Assembly: GCA_002803225.1 (NCBI GenBank)
Contig: NXFV01000863.1
Span: forward strand, 1-64,000
From: Gamarada debralockiae
Lineage: Eukaryota; Ascomycota; Leotiomycetes; Helotiales; Hyphodiscaceae
DNA length: 64,000 bases
Direction of reading: 5' to 3'
The translations under genes were made by a program, and so were the position numbers. Position 1 is the stretch's first letter. Each line of letters opens with the position of its first letter. Below, piece by piece: positions 35,620 to 46,693 of the stretch. Below the pieces are notes generated by a model. The model was not told where the DNA came from and searched no databases. It saw only the letters and a program-made list of their open reading frames with translations.

Positions 35620-36198
35620 TGCCCGTGCTCACAGATACCAAACACCTTGCGGTTACACCGAGCTCCAATGCCTCCTCCCCGAACCCCACTGCGACCACGA
35701 CAGCACACCCTCCACCAACGGCATCATAGAATTTAACAACAAGATCTACGACGCATCCGCCGACGCCGGCTGGTCATTACGCGAACCCAACAACTTAAAA
35801 CGGTACATGCAGACCGCGGGCTTCGAAGACGTCACAGAACTACGATATAAAGTACCGACATCGCCATGGCCGAAAGACAAGAGAATGAAACTATTGGAGC
35901 GTTTGAGATGCAGAGCCTACTGCAAGGAGCATCGGCATTTAGTTTGAGGACTTTTGGAAAGGCGTATGGATGGAGTCAGGCGAAGACGGAAATGGTTTTG
36001 ATGAAGATGAGGAGTGATATTCGGGATTTGAAGTTTCATACTTATTATGAATTGTGAGTATTTCTCTTTTCCTCTTCAAGGACAAGGACGTCGTGGATGG
36101 CTAATATGCGCAGTATTGTATGTTATGGGCGGAAACCGAGGGGTGGTATCCATCCGGAAGCGATGGATTCGGCAGTCTATTTAGGAACAACAATGTGA
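35620..36198 (+). pseudogene. Truncated LaeA-like methyltransferase
   Basis: The plus strand reads CGYTELQCLLPEPHCD, DASADAGWSLREPNNLKRYM, AGFEDVTELRYKVP, SPWPKDKRMK, then IGAFEMQSLL after a one-base frameshift near 35885. It continues FGKAYGWSQAKTEMVLMKMR and HTYYE, and a 60-nt intron (36054-36113) leads to FIVCYGRKPRG and a stop at 36198. This is the C-terminal half of the LaeA/velvet-associated-like SAM methyltransferase group. The N-terminal half with the SAM-binding GxGxG is absent. Truncation plus frameshift mark it as dead. Confidence 0.8.
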
Positions 36199-36512
36199 TG
36201 ATCTGAAGCAGTTGCATTGCACTCGACCTCTTTAAATGTGCTTTTCATTTCTGCGCAGGAGTTCTCTCGCTCAATCACTCAAAAGTTGTGGTCAAAGAAG
36301 ATGGAATGCATGCGCGATCGACCCTTAACACTCATTCTTGGTTTCATTTATGAGATATCCACCAAGTGATGTTATTGTAAGATTTCACATGATCAATGAG
36401 AAACCACTGAATAAATGGTCTTGAACCATGCTAATCACAGCTCTAGAGACATTCCAGGTATAGATTCGGAGTCGAAGGAGATATTCCCCCTTTTCCACGT
36501 TTTGCTCGAATA
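36199..36512. other. Spacer between LaeA-like remnant and TIR element
   Basis: No gene is seen. The target TA of the element is at 36511-36512. Confidence 0.4.
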
Positions 36513-36648
36513 ACGTCCCTCCCTCCGTAGCGAGAAACCCACCGTGCCGAGAAAAATGATAAGTGCTTTGACTTTAAGCATCTCAAACTCTGTATATATA
36601 TCGATATCTTTAATTTTTTTTTATATAAGTCGTAATCTATAGCTACTC
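36513..36648 (+). repeat. Left terminal inverted repeat
   Basis: The outer ~45 bp are highly similar to the right end. The inner part is AT-rich and more diverged but still aligns at TATATAAGTC and CTATAGC. Confidence 0.85.
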
Positions 36649-37165
36649 TAAACAAGGATTTGGTTTGCAGTGAGAAAATACTATAGTCTTGGTTATGTTG
36701 TCAATCGTCACGTCGACGGCGTCAAAAACCGCTTTAGCTGTTCCCCCCTGCTTTGTCACGAGTATCGGCCTGTCTCCAAATTTCGGGCCAATAGCACGAA
36801 GGTTCTATTAAAAAAGAATATAGCTCCAAGCTTTAAAGACACAGAGCGCAAAGAAACCTACATGCCGAGTTTATCCGGATAAAAGGGGAGGTACACAAAT
36901 GCCAAGCGAATTTATCGCGCTTATATAATATCGTATTAACAGTCACGCTAGCTGTATTATATTGTACATTATACCGAATTTATATAAAGTGTGGCGTTCG
37001 TCTAGAAAGTTCTATGAGTACACATGTTCGCTCTGCCTTGAGCTGCCACTCAATCGTTCCTATCCCATCTCCATTAACGCTATAAGTTATGAGCGACCGC
37101 GCCAGTGAAGCCCTTGCAGAGATATCCACAGCAGTCCGTAAGGCTCCTAGCGGAACAACTACGAC

Positions 37166-38827
37166 ATGCAACAACAAACTAAGTACGATAACTTCTACAC
37201 GCCGAAGAACAATGAGTTCTATTCCAAGTTCCACTATGTGAACCTCAACCCAGAAGAACGCAGGATCCGACTTCTTCGAATGCAGCCATTGAAACCTGGA
37301 GAGGACAAAAGAAGTCAAGTTAAATGTGAGCTCATCGATAATCAGTCACTTGCCGCGATGCAGGGTAAATTCACAACCCTTTCATACTGCGCCGGGGATC
37401 CGAAGAAGACGGAAACAATAGTCGTCAACGGGCTAAAATTCAATGCTTTTTCCAATCTGGGCCATGCCCTTCGACAAGTCCGTCACTTCTGGAAAGAGAA
37501 GTATAATACTCAGGAGCTTCTTCTGTGGACAGACCAAGTTTGCATAAATCAAAGTAACCTACATGAACGATCGCACCAAGTCAAGTTCATAGGGGATATC
37601 TATGGGTCTGCTATCCAGGTGCTCGTATGTCTATCAGTTGAGGGCGACTGCAGTGGAGGCATTAGATGGCTGCAACAATTTGCCAGCGAGTTTCGGGAAT
37701 ACGAGCAAAGTCAACCCGACAATAAATGCGCAAGTGACTCCGATGACTACGTAGACCATGGATTCAACTGCTTTCTCGAAAAGTATGATGGCGAGAGTTT
37801 TCACCGAGGCTGGGATACCTTCCTGGCTACGATCTTCAAAAGTCCATGGTGGTCACGAGCTTGGATCCGTCAGGAGTACCTTCGTTCTCCAGATGCTTAC
37901 TTTCTGGCCGCAAATGAGTCTGTGCACTGGGAAGCGGCTATGGAAGCCATTAACATCTTTCATAATGCCGCATATGGAATTGACCTGTTATGGGATGAAG
38001 AACGCCGAACTTGTCCCAGTTCATCCCGAAGGTCGTCAGACGCTTGCCAAGCTTGCCTTCATGCCATGGACTGTAGTGAGTTCCGGTACGCGGGGAAGCG
38101 TGCCTCCACGCTCCTCAACTTGAAGAAAAAGGTGGAAATCAGTATGCCTCGCTCGCCGAACCTACTGGATAGACTCAAAGACATGCATCTTTGCGAAGCT
38201 TCAGATCCGAGAGACCTAGTGTATGCTTGCTTTGGTATTAGCAGCCATAATTATGGTCTTTATCCTGATTACAAATCGAGCATTTCTGTTCAAGATGTGT
38301 TTATTAAAGTGGCACAGAATGTTATAACTTATTGCAAAAATTTAGAGATACTTCGCTACGGATATCTTACCAGAGTAGGATCATCTCGCTCTGATCTTCC
38401 CTCATGGGTTCCGGACTGGCGTAACATTTCCCGAACCCAGGAAGGTCACTTTCATAAACTGCCATCACGCTCTACAGTCTGTTTTGCATTTCATCCGGAT
38501 AGTGGAGGTCGGCCAAGCCGGATTCTTCAAGTTCGAGGAGTTCTCATTGGAGTGATTGGCCAGAAGAAAGATCAGTGGCTCAAAGTCATATCCTGTCCTG
38601 GCGGACGCGTACCGCTCGTAGGCAATGCCGACAATAGTGATGAAGTCTATCTGCTCCATGGTTTCGGCAATTTGTTCGTACTTCGGCGGCAGAATGATTA
38701 TTTCAAGGTAGTGGGGGAGGTACTAGGGCCCGATGGTGTACTCGCAGGTGTTGATTTGTTGGTGGATGATTTAGAAAGAATGGTTGAAAGGGACAACCCA
38801 GCTGTCGTGAACATCCAAATATGCTAA
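37166..38827 (+). CDS. HET-domain heterokaryon incompatibility protein
   Basis: Intact single exon, 553 aa. The HET domain spans about residues 70-225: FTTLSYCAGDPKKTETIVVN, LGHALRQVRHF, ELLLWTDQVCINQSNLHERS (the conserved WiDavCINQ-type block) and QVKFIGDIYGSAIQVLVCL. WWSRAWIRQEYL and DPRDLVYACFGI are typical second and third blocks. The C-terminal part has a usual HET-protein tail (VPDW, LQVRGVLIG). HET proteins trigger cell death on recognition of non-self after hyphal fusion. No NACHT or repeat domain is attached. It lies between two terminal inverted repeats, with ~650 bp AT-rich margins on each side that hold no other clear gene. The reading frame is undamaged although its surroundings are decayed. 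Confidence 0.93.
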   Translation: MQQQTKYDNFYTPKNNEFYSKFHYVNLNPEERRIRLLRMQPLKPGEDKRSQVKCELIDNQSLAAMQGKFTTLSYCAGDPKKTETIVVNGLKFNAFSNLGHALRQVRHFWKEKYNTQELLLWTDQVCINQSNLHERSHQVKFIGDIYGSAIQVLVCLSVEGDCSGGIRWLQQFASEFREYEQSQPDNKCASDSDDYVDHGFNCFLEKYDGESFHRGWDTFLATIFKSPWWSRAWIRQEYLRSPDAYFLAANESVHWEAAMEAINIFHNAAYGIDLLWDEERRTCPSSSRRSSDACQACLHAMDCSEFRYAGKRASTLLNLKKKVEISMPRSPNLLDRLKDMHLCEASDPRDLVYACFGISSHNYGLYPDYKSSISVQDVFIKVAQNVITYCKNLEILRYGYLTRVGSSRSDLPSWVPDWRNISRTQEGHFHKLPSRSTVCFAFHPDSGGRPSRILQVRGVLIGVIGQKKDQWLKVISCPGGRVPLVGNADNSDEVYLLHGFGNLFVLRRQNDYFKVVGEVLGPDGVLAGVDLLVDDLERMVERDNPAVVNIQIC

Positions 38828-39481
38828 ATAACTAAGGGAAACCATTAGGACAAGCTTGTGGTCTTTCTTTATATTATGCGGATCACACAAGTATCTCTAC
38901 TCTTACAAGTTAGAATCTGCTTTTGGGACCGGGATCACATGCAGCTAGCAGAAATAGGGCAAGTAATCATAGAGTGTTGGTGTGAAGCCCATTTCGAATT
39001 CCACTTATATAGTATTAATGTCATCAAAAACGAGTGTAGCCCCATGCAGAACGAAATGACGAAATGCTAACGAAATACTGACTAAGTATTTCGTGTCAGC
39101 CACAGTTTTAAATAGCTACAGTACAAGCTTAGTAAGTGGTTACATAAGTAGGAATTATATCGCAGACTTAAAAGTTTTACTAGCAGGGCTATTCTGCACT
39201 AACCAAAAACCGTTCGCGGTTTTGACTGAAGTACCAATCAGCGTGGCGATCCTGTATAAATTATATACCACAGCAGCCACAAAGGTTGATAATGATTTTC
39301 AAAGATGGTTATAAGGATTTAAAGCTTAGATATAACCACTTATAAGTATCAGGAGTAGTAAGAGCTCAATAGTGGGACTATAGTGAAGAAACTCTATTAC
39401 GTTATAAATAGAGATTGTCTGCAAATCAGGCACAAGGACGATGATATAAATATAAATTTCTAATAAAAGGGTTTCAGAGTA

Positions 39482-39620
39482 CTCACAAATTGCTATAGGA
39501 AAAGACTTATATAGAAATATAGTAAATACTGAAGTATACGCAAAGTTTGAATTTTTCAAAGTCAAAGTACCCCTTATTTTTCTCGGCACGGTGGGTTTCT
39601 CGCTACGCAGGGATAGACGT
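39482..39620 (-). repeat. Right terminal inverted repeat
   Basis: Reverse-complement partner of the left repeat, ending at 39620 next to TA. Confidence 0.85.
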
Positions 39621-39976
39621 TACTTTAGTCATCTATAACAGTACCGTCAAATCGAAATACCCCATACAGTTTCCATGCCGAACTACCCTTGCAGTCCAAC
39701 GATGACACATCGAACATACGCATCCAGCCTCCCAATCGACGACATATCTACTATTCACTGATAAGTTCGCTCTTAATCGCTAACTTAGGTTGAGCATCCA
39801 GGCTCTTCTACACTGATCTCTCAAAATATCCGGCGTTCACGCGATTTCAACCATTGGCATCTCATCGCCAACCGCAACAAGACCCCATCTCCTGTCATCA
39901 TACCTTGGAAATACTCCCAACCTAGCAATTTCAACTGTCGGACCTGCGCACCGCCACCGTCCTCTCAGATCACGAA

Positions 39977-41932
39977 ATGGACATCAATGGTTTTATGTTC
40001 GGAGACAGAGTTCGCAATACCGTTCTCGAAGAGCATTTTGGTGGCGGTCCGTCTAGAGCTCCGGAACCTAGCATATATATGCCTAGTACATTAACGCCTA
40101 GTACTTTCACGGGCAGTTCGTTTGGGAATGGTGATGCGGAGAGGAGACGTCGGGATCAGGAGAGGGGGGGTGAGAAGGCTAAAGAAAGAGAGCGCTCGAC
40201 AGAGGCTGAGCGAAAACGCGAAGCCGAACAAGCTCTCAGAGACCGTGAGAGAAAGGGCGCTGAGGCTGTGGAGATGCAGGAAAATTGACGAAGTTCGTAT
40301 GGAAAGAGAGGCCGGGGCTTTCAAGCAAAAGCAGGCGTAGGCAAAACGAGACGCCAAGATTCGTCAGAGAGCCTTCCAAAACTGATTGAAAAGGGAGCGC
40401 GTGCAAGCCGATTATGAGTGGAAAGAGAAGGCGAGACTCGAAAAGCTGACGCAAGACTTGGAGGATCAAAAGATAGCGGCTGCAAACAAGCCCGTGAGCA
40501 GCAGTATGTTTTTCTCATTCCAGGCCCTCCCCCCTTCCCCCGGGAAATCTGACCGGTTTCAAAAACTCAACAACTGCTCCTGATTCCAATTCTATGGAGG
40601 ATGCCTTGAAGATTGACAGTTACAAAACTCATTAGCGTCAATCTTCAATCTTCCTACTCTATTGAACAATGACTGACACCACTTTCAAGGAGTGCAAAAC
40701 AGAAACGCGACCAAGAACGAAAGGATAGAGACGATCAAATTCAGAGAGAAATGGATCGATTGGCCGCAATAAAGCGCCGCGAAGAAGCGGTCCAAGAATG
40801 GCGGGATAGCATGCGTCGCGCGGGTGAAGAAAGAGACAGGAAATTAAAAGCAGCAAAAGACGAAGTCGAGAAAGCCCTTCAAGCGGAAAAAAAAATGCAA
40901 AGTGCAAAAGACGCTGCCGCAGCTGCAAAAAGAGACGTCTAATACAAGCGCGAGCAGGCAAAAAGGGACGCTGATGCGGCTGAAGCCACACGAAAACGGC
41001 AAGAGGCGGCTAAGAAAAGCAGCGCGCGGTTGAGGAAGCGCTTGAGAAAGTATTAGAAGCCGGCAGGCAAAAATTGAAAGCTGATGCTCGCAGAGCGGCG
41101 AAGCAATTCCAGAAAGAGGCTGCGGTCGAGAATGAACAATTACAACGTCAGGCGAGAGCATCCGAGAAAGAAATTGCCGAGGAGAAGATCCACCTTAAGA
41201 AAGAGGAAGCTGTGTTGAAAGCTGCTAATGAGAAGGCGAAGATGGAGGCTACCGTAGCGCGGATGGAAACAGAAAGGATTCATCTGGAATCGATCAAGGT
41301 GGAAAAGAAAGACGGGCGGCTATAGCTGATGGTAAATCTCTCCCAGAACTGATCAGATTTCGTGGAAGATATCTGGATATCAATCGTTGAGTCCAGCTGA
41401 GTGATTTGAAAGTGCTTCAGTGGGTTGGCTCTACCAACGGGATCCACTTGTTGACTTCAAATACTCAAATTGGCTGAGTGAGAATCATAATCCCTTAAAT
41501 TGCTTGAAAGATCAGAAAGTCACTTCAAAGGCTGCAAAGATCAATTGCTGATTGCCGTTCTGCAAAGGATTAAATTCCCGGCAAAGCAGGCAGCGGACAC
41601 AGAAGCCAGAAGAGAGAAAAGAGCGAGACAAGTAATTCGAGGATGACCATCGCAAGCGGAATCAAAAATTCGAGGGCGAGAAACGAAAGTTTGATGCTGA
41701 AATGCTAAAAATAGGAGGCTACTTCGGAAAAGGAACGTCACCTCCAACTTCAAAGCGTGAAGGACCTGCGCTATATCATAACTACTCGTATGTAAAGGAT
41801 GGATATGTTCCCCCGCCATCATCTCCAACTGCATCGCCAATACTCTCGTCAGGAGCAAATCCCCGCCACCCAAAAAGCTCACGGTACCTGCGCCGTCGAA
41901 GTGTTTCCATGGACCAGAGGATATGGTTATGA
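39977..41932 (+). pseudogene. Decayed coiled-coil protein gene
   Basis: It begins MDINGFMFGDRVRNTVLEEH with a short ordered N-terminus. A long Arg/Glu/Lys/Ala-rich coiled coil follows, scattered over frames: RRRRDQERGGEKAKERERS, a shift, MEREAGAFKQKQA, TAG, AKRDAKIRQRAFQN, TGA, LKRERVQADYEWKEKARLEK, a gap, REEAVQEWRDSMRRAGEERD, RDV, TAA, YKREQAKRDADAAEATRKR, another shift, then RAAKQFQKEAAVENEQLQRQ. The tail resumes at ~41690 (FDAEMLKIGGYFGKGTSPP) and ends near 41932. The three in-frame stops stand where CAG or GAG, CGA and CAA would be expected. Function is unknown; the look is of a structural or cytoskeletal coiled coil. Confidence 0.7.
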
Positions 41933-43241
41933 GATTTGGTAAGAGACTATGGAGAGTCTGTGGTGCTCCGAAGGGATGATTAAGGTAGTGTGACTGGTAA
42001 GGGGCTAGACGTCGAGTATAATGTGGCACCCAGTTGATGTCACGATTTCTGAAAGAGTTAGATGTGAAAGGAAATGGCTGTGTTGGATGTGACGGCCCGG
42101 AATTTTACATATTCTGTACAGAAGGCAATCGAACGTTGCATGCTACTCAAAGAAACAAGGGGAAAAGTTTCTTCTTTGTGCATCTCCAATTTAAACCTTT
42201 CTGATTCGAGCATGAAAATTAGCCGCCTTAATCCTACTCGACCGGAAACCTAACAAAGACGACTTTCCGGTTAATCAAAGATCAACGAGCTGGGTCCCGT
42301 ATTGCGAGTAGGGTAAGTTTACTGGAGCGCGCAATGGTCACTCAAATGTACAGTTTCGGGGATAAGACGAATCAGGTCGTGGCTTTCTTCAGCCCCGCCA
42401 GTCAGATTGAAGAAGAGAGAACCAGCCCCACTCCGTACAGTACCGCTACGTGGAAATTTACAGGGGTTTCGAAACAAGCATTTCGATTCACAGCCCCAAT
42501 GCCAAACCACCTGCACCACCGTCACGACGTGCCATCTCGAGGCTGAAGCCCACGTCTAAGAAGCAAAGTCGATAACTGGCTCGCGAGGATGCAAGCTTTG
42601 GGACAAGCTTTTGGGCTGAGAACCGGTTGTCTAACGGGCCAGCTGGTGAGGATAGGCACTCCTGTCAACATCGTCTCTCACAGGCTCAGAAACCCGATGT
42701 GAGACTTCGGTTCGTTGACGATTCTGGCTGCTTTTTTGATTACTACGACTTCGGACTGACAGCCTTTCTCATCCATCATTGGTATTATCCAGAATTGATG
42801 CTTGGGGTGGCTTCTTGGTCTTTCATGCGATGTTTCGGAATTCAAGGGACCGATTATTGGTGGACCAGCAAATTGAAGCCGTTAGGGCTGAAGTCGTAAT
42901 ATCTTCATTGGTTACAACAGCTTCTCGTTGCTTTCAAGTAGGGTGAAAAGCAGCTTTGATCTGAGCCTGCAAGCCTCAGCTGGGGCATTAAGGTCCCAGA
43001 CTATTGGTCCTCACAGGTAAATCTAAGTTTAGACCTTATGCTGGGAGACCACTTCCAGGAGCTCTAATATCGCTTCACTAGAAAGGTGCATCAGGATTTT
43101 GGAGCAGGACTTTATTTAAGGTCAGCACTCCCCGATCTCCATAGCTGCTCACTTTCGACATTTCAACGACAGACACCTAATCAAATCAATCTTATCCAAG
43201 GCTCACCCTACAACAAGAAGAGTTCATATAAGGGCTTTATC
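41933..43241. other. Intergenic; nothing recognised
   Basis: Open frames at 42334-42546 and 42627-42899 have no known domain. The last ~150 bases are the leader of the WW-domain gene. Confidence 0.4.
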
Positions 43242-44243
43242 ATGGTTTTACCTCCAGCTGGCCCACCCCCACCATCCGATATTCCGGAAGGATGGAAGGC
43301 TCATTGGAACGCTGAATACAAGGCATGGTGAGTTTGCACCGATGGTATATTGGTAATACCGCGAGGACACTAATCATTCCCAAATAGGTTCTACGAGAAC
43401 ATTTACACGGAGGAGTCAGTCTGGGTGAAGCCAACTGCGCCGGTATACCCACCTCAGACAGGAGCACGTCTTCCACCAGGTCCACCACCAGGATATGAAG
43501 CTGCGAAGCAGCCTGCACCAACTGAAACGAGTGGCGACCCTGCATCGTTACCTAGCAACATGGCGGCTGTTTCTATATCTGATGGGAATCAATATAGCCA
43601 ACCTCCACAACAAGGGCCGACGTATGCGCCTGCAGCACCACAACAGTCTACCCAGCAGCCATACCCTTCCCCTCCTCCGAATACTGCCATACCACAACCA
43701 ACTCCTCCATCTCTATATGGTGCCACACCCCAAGCAGCACGGGCCCCATCACCTGCAGGAGCTCCAAATCTTGCCGAAACCTCCCGAGACTATCCACAAG
43801 CACCTCAATACCCTCCACAACAAACTTACCCCAGATATCCTCCCCAACAGGCATCAGCTCCAGGTTACCCGCCTCAACCACAATATTCTCCGCAACCAAA
43901 CTACGCGCAGCCTCAGTACGGCCAAGGCCCAACTCCGCCTCAACCAGCTCCAGCCCAAAAGGCAGGCGGTTTCATGGGAATGTTGCAAGGCAAAGTTGGG
44001 AACAAAGTACCTGGAGGTGCTGGTACGGTTCTTGGTCTTGGCGGTGGATTATTGGCTGGTGCAGTTCTGGAGCACGAATGGGACAAACATGAGGATCGAG
44101 AGAGACGACGCCACCATGGAGGATTTGGTGGGCTTGGAGGTTTCATGAGAGGATTTGGTGGCGACAGTGGAGGGCCTGTTGTGGAGAACGTTACAATCGA
44201 TGAAAACGTCTACGTGGATGACAACACTTATGTCAACTATTGA
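43242..44243 (+). CDS. WW-domain protein with Pro/Gln-rich linker
   Basis: Exons 43242..43327 and 43388..44243 encode 313 aa. A single WW domain lies at residues ~12-45: IPEGWKAHWNAEYKAWFYEN then SVWVKP, with the first Trp, the aromatic pair (WFY) and the final Pro; the intron splits it at the central Trp codon. Residues 50-205 are Pro/Gln/Tyr/Ala-rich (PPQ and YPPQ repeats). The C-terminus has a glycine-zipper segment (GAGTVLGLGGGLLAGAVLEHE) then an Asp/Asn/Val tail. The glycine-zipper plus His/Gly-rich stretch is common in small fungal WW proteins. WW domains bind Pro-rich ligands; the cellular role is not evident. Confidence 0.88.
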
Positions 44244-44990
44244 AGGCCCCAGCGAGACTCTCTGGGATTCCGACAGACAGTAGAGTTATGGGGTAACATT
44301 GTGTCATGAACCGGGTTCTTGAAATTGCGGAGATCAGTAATGATGATAATTTGGGACTACTCCACGATGATAGCGAAATTGATCCGGCTTGTGTAGTATT
44401 TCATTGGTTTGGGGCTGCTTGTAAGTGTATATTGGTTTGTTTTCCGAATATTCTTTGAATTGTGTATTGGAATAGTCGAATCTTACTTCTCAACCAGAGG
44501 TCTGGTTTCATTGTGTCTATTGAATGTTGCTTGCATGCCACTTCTTATGGAAGAACTGTCTACACCTTACATTTGCAGCGGCAGGGTCATGTTCTGCGCC
44601 TTTATATTTGCCATCACCTGTTTCGCTCTACCCTTCCACGCGGAGATGATTTCTCTCCATTCTGGTCCAACTCGCATCACAGGGGTGAGGATACAGAGAT
44701 GCCGTTTGGAACCTTGATCCCATTGATCTGCACAAACGACGGGCAGTTTGCAACTTCCCTCCTTTTCGTCTCCACTTTCTTCTCGCTTGTGTTTAGTGGA
44801 CGATAGGGGCACTGACCTCCCCATATCTGTACGATACCCCACTTCGATATATCATTTACATCACCTAGCCCCACGAAACAGACTACATGACATACATCAA
44901 GTTAGTATTATTCCTTCCTCTATTTTTGTCCAAAAAGTAAGATATAATATTCGCATACCCACTGCTCCAAGGATCGAAAAAGCCCCAATA
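44244..44990. other. Intergenic between convergent genes
   Basis: Overlapping open frames on both strands (44409-44842) show no conserved features. Probably 3' UTRs. Confidence 0.4.
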
Positions 44991-45779
44991 TCAAGAGACA
45001 ACACAAAAAGCCGCCGCCCCCGCCGCGATCTCCCCAGCAATCTTCCCATACCTCATTCTCGACATAAGAACATACCTCTCAACAAGGGCCAGTAGAGTAA
45101 CAACCCAATGATCAACCAACCTCTCCTCGATCCCCAGCTCAAACAAATTCAACTGTCCCACACAATTCCTTCCTTTGTTCTTAGAAGCACGCCATTCATT
45201 CAAAAATACACCATATACTTTCCCTGCTTCATCTACCAACTCCACATCCCCTACCGTCCCTTTACCTTTAAACTCATGCTCATACTTTTCCGTGCTAGCC
45301 CAATAAAACGTTTGCTGTTCACCACTCAGTGGTAGCCGAAACTTAACTCGTCCGACATACGGGTCCACGTCTTCGACGCTGATGTTCTCCCCATCCGGGA
45401 ACACTATGTCAACATGCATCGTCTTCGCTAGGAACGAAATTTGTCCGATGATGGGTCCTTTCTCATCACCTCGATGTACTAACATTGCCGCCGTGGTCTT
45501 GGAGGGGAAATCAACGTGGTAGGCTTTCGATTTGGAGTTCGGGTTTTTGATGTACATTTCCCGTTTTCCGGGCATGAGGCCTGGGTCGTTGATGATGTAT
45601 AGTCGTGAGATGACTGGTTGGACACCATCAGAGGTTTTTACCGTGAGTATGCTGTCTTGGGAAGAGCTGGGTTGGTGCGTTGGGTTGCCACCTGATGATG
45701 GTGGTGGTACTGAGGGAGAGGGTGCAGAAGGGGATGAGCTGTATGGTGGGGGCGGCGCATCCTCTTGATTTAGCAACAT
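44991..45779 (-). CDS. Tubby C-terminal/LURP-one-like fold protein
   Basis: Single exon, 262 aa. A Pro/Ser-rich N-terminus (PPPPYSSSPSAPSPSVPPPS) precedes a beta-rich region of about residues 40-195: LYIINDPGLMPGKREMYIKN, AYHVDFPSKTTAAMLVHRG, HVDIVFPDGENISVEDV, KFRLPLSGEQQTFYW. This resembles the tubby-like/LURP-one barrel proteins widespread in ascomycetes. The C-terminal 40 residues are hydrophobic (VVTLLALVERY, IAGEIAAGAAAFCVV) and could anchor in a membrane. No catalytic motif is present. The fold assignment rests on pattern similarity only. Confidence 0.75.
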   Translation of the reverse strand: MLLNQEDAPPPPYSSSPSAPSPSVPPPSSGGNPTHQPSSSQDSILTVKTSDGVQPVISRLYIINDPGLMPGKREMYIKNPNSKSKAYHVDFPSKTTAAMLVHRGDEKGPIIGQISFLAKTMHVDIVFPDGENISVEDVDPYVGRVKFRLPLSGEQQTFYWASTEKYEHEFKGKGTVGDVELVDEAGKVYGVFLNEWRASKNKGRNCVGQLNLFELGIEERLVDHWVVTLLALVERYVLMSRMRYGKIAGEIAAGAAAFCVVS

Positions 45780-46693
45780 CTTCTCCTATTGAAAATAGCT
45801 ATAATAGTGGTTGGAAATGATGGAAGGTGCGTTTTATAGACAGACATGACACAATCGTGACATAGAAGCTTAGAAGGCGAGCAAAGACAACAGCGAAGCT
45901 GGAATTCCTTACATATCCTTTTTTGACCAGCGATCGACGTCATCTTGTAGGGTGATGGTCAGATATTATGTTGCATCACCAGGAATCTGGACTTTGGAGT
46001 TTTCAAGGGAGTACGATCGGGTCATCATATTTGCCGGCGCAGATCCTATCCTTTGTAGAGTATAAGGCTGTGTCAAAGGATCGAATTCTTACTGGTTGTA
46101 ACAATCTGAGGGAAGTGCAAGCGGTTGGGCAAGAGGCGAGAATAGGGATGATAGATCGTCAAACTCCGAGATCCTAACCAAAAATAAATAAAATAAAAGG
46201 CAACACTGATAAGTATATGTGGATCACTCAGCTTGCATGATCGAAGATTTCGGCCACCTCTGTGCAACAACGGAATTCCTGGAACTGAACTTGAGACTCT
46301 CCATACTCTCAGTGTTACCTTACACAAGCGGATATGGAACATGCCTGTTCACGACATGCTAGGTTGATATTTGTGAGGATTGTCATCGCCGGTCTCTTTT
46401 CTTCTAAATTTATACGCCAGATATGGGATATCGTGGACCCAGTCTTGTTTGGCTGTGGCCGAAAACATACTTTGTCCGGAACATAAGCTTTGGTGAAAGG
46501 TTTATTGACAACCCAAAAAGGTCTAAGAACCAGCAAGAGACATTTCGATCTCACAAATCGTGAGATCCACTCAACAAGCTCCAAAGGAAGTCCGCGTTCA
46601 GACTATTGAGAGTACGTATACACATGCAAGTGCATCGTCAAAGCGTGCAACAATGACTTTTGCTATGTACGCGATCAAATCGTAGGATATAAC
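45780..46693. other. Intergenic; nothing recognised
   Basis: The stretch holds the upstream region of the tubby-like gene. No repeats or RNA genes are seen. Confidence 0.4.

Larger units (their letters stand above)
36513..39620. mobile_element. 3.1 kb TIR element with TA target duplication carrying a HET gene
   Basis: The ends are inverted repeats: 36513 reads ACGTC(8 nt)CGTAGCG and the reverse complement from 39620 reads ACGTC(8 nt)CGTAGCG. A 32-bp perfect match (36526-36557 against 39576-39607) follows, and weaker similarity extends over about 135 bp. Both ends are flanked by TA (36511-36512 and 39621-39622), the Tc1/mariner/pogo target duplication. The only clear gene inside is the HET-domain gene. 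I see no transposase, so this would be a non-autonomous element with cargo, or a chance enclosure of a gene by two elements. Confidence 0.75.

Noticed and set aside
36660..37165. Possible transposase relic inside the HET element
   Set aside because: I looked for DDE motifs in all frames of both AT-rich margins and found none that I could support.
43495..44148. 217-codon plus-strand frame overlapping the WW gene
   Set aside because: A frame shadow of the Pro/Gln-rich linker; composition (His/Leu/Asn) is an artefact of repeated CCA/CAA codons.
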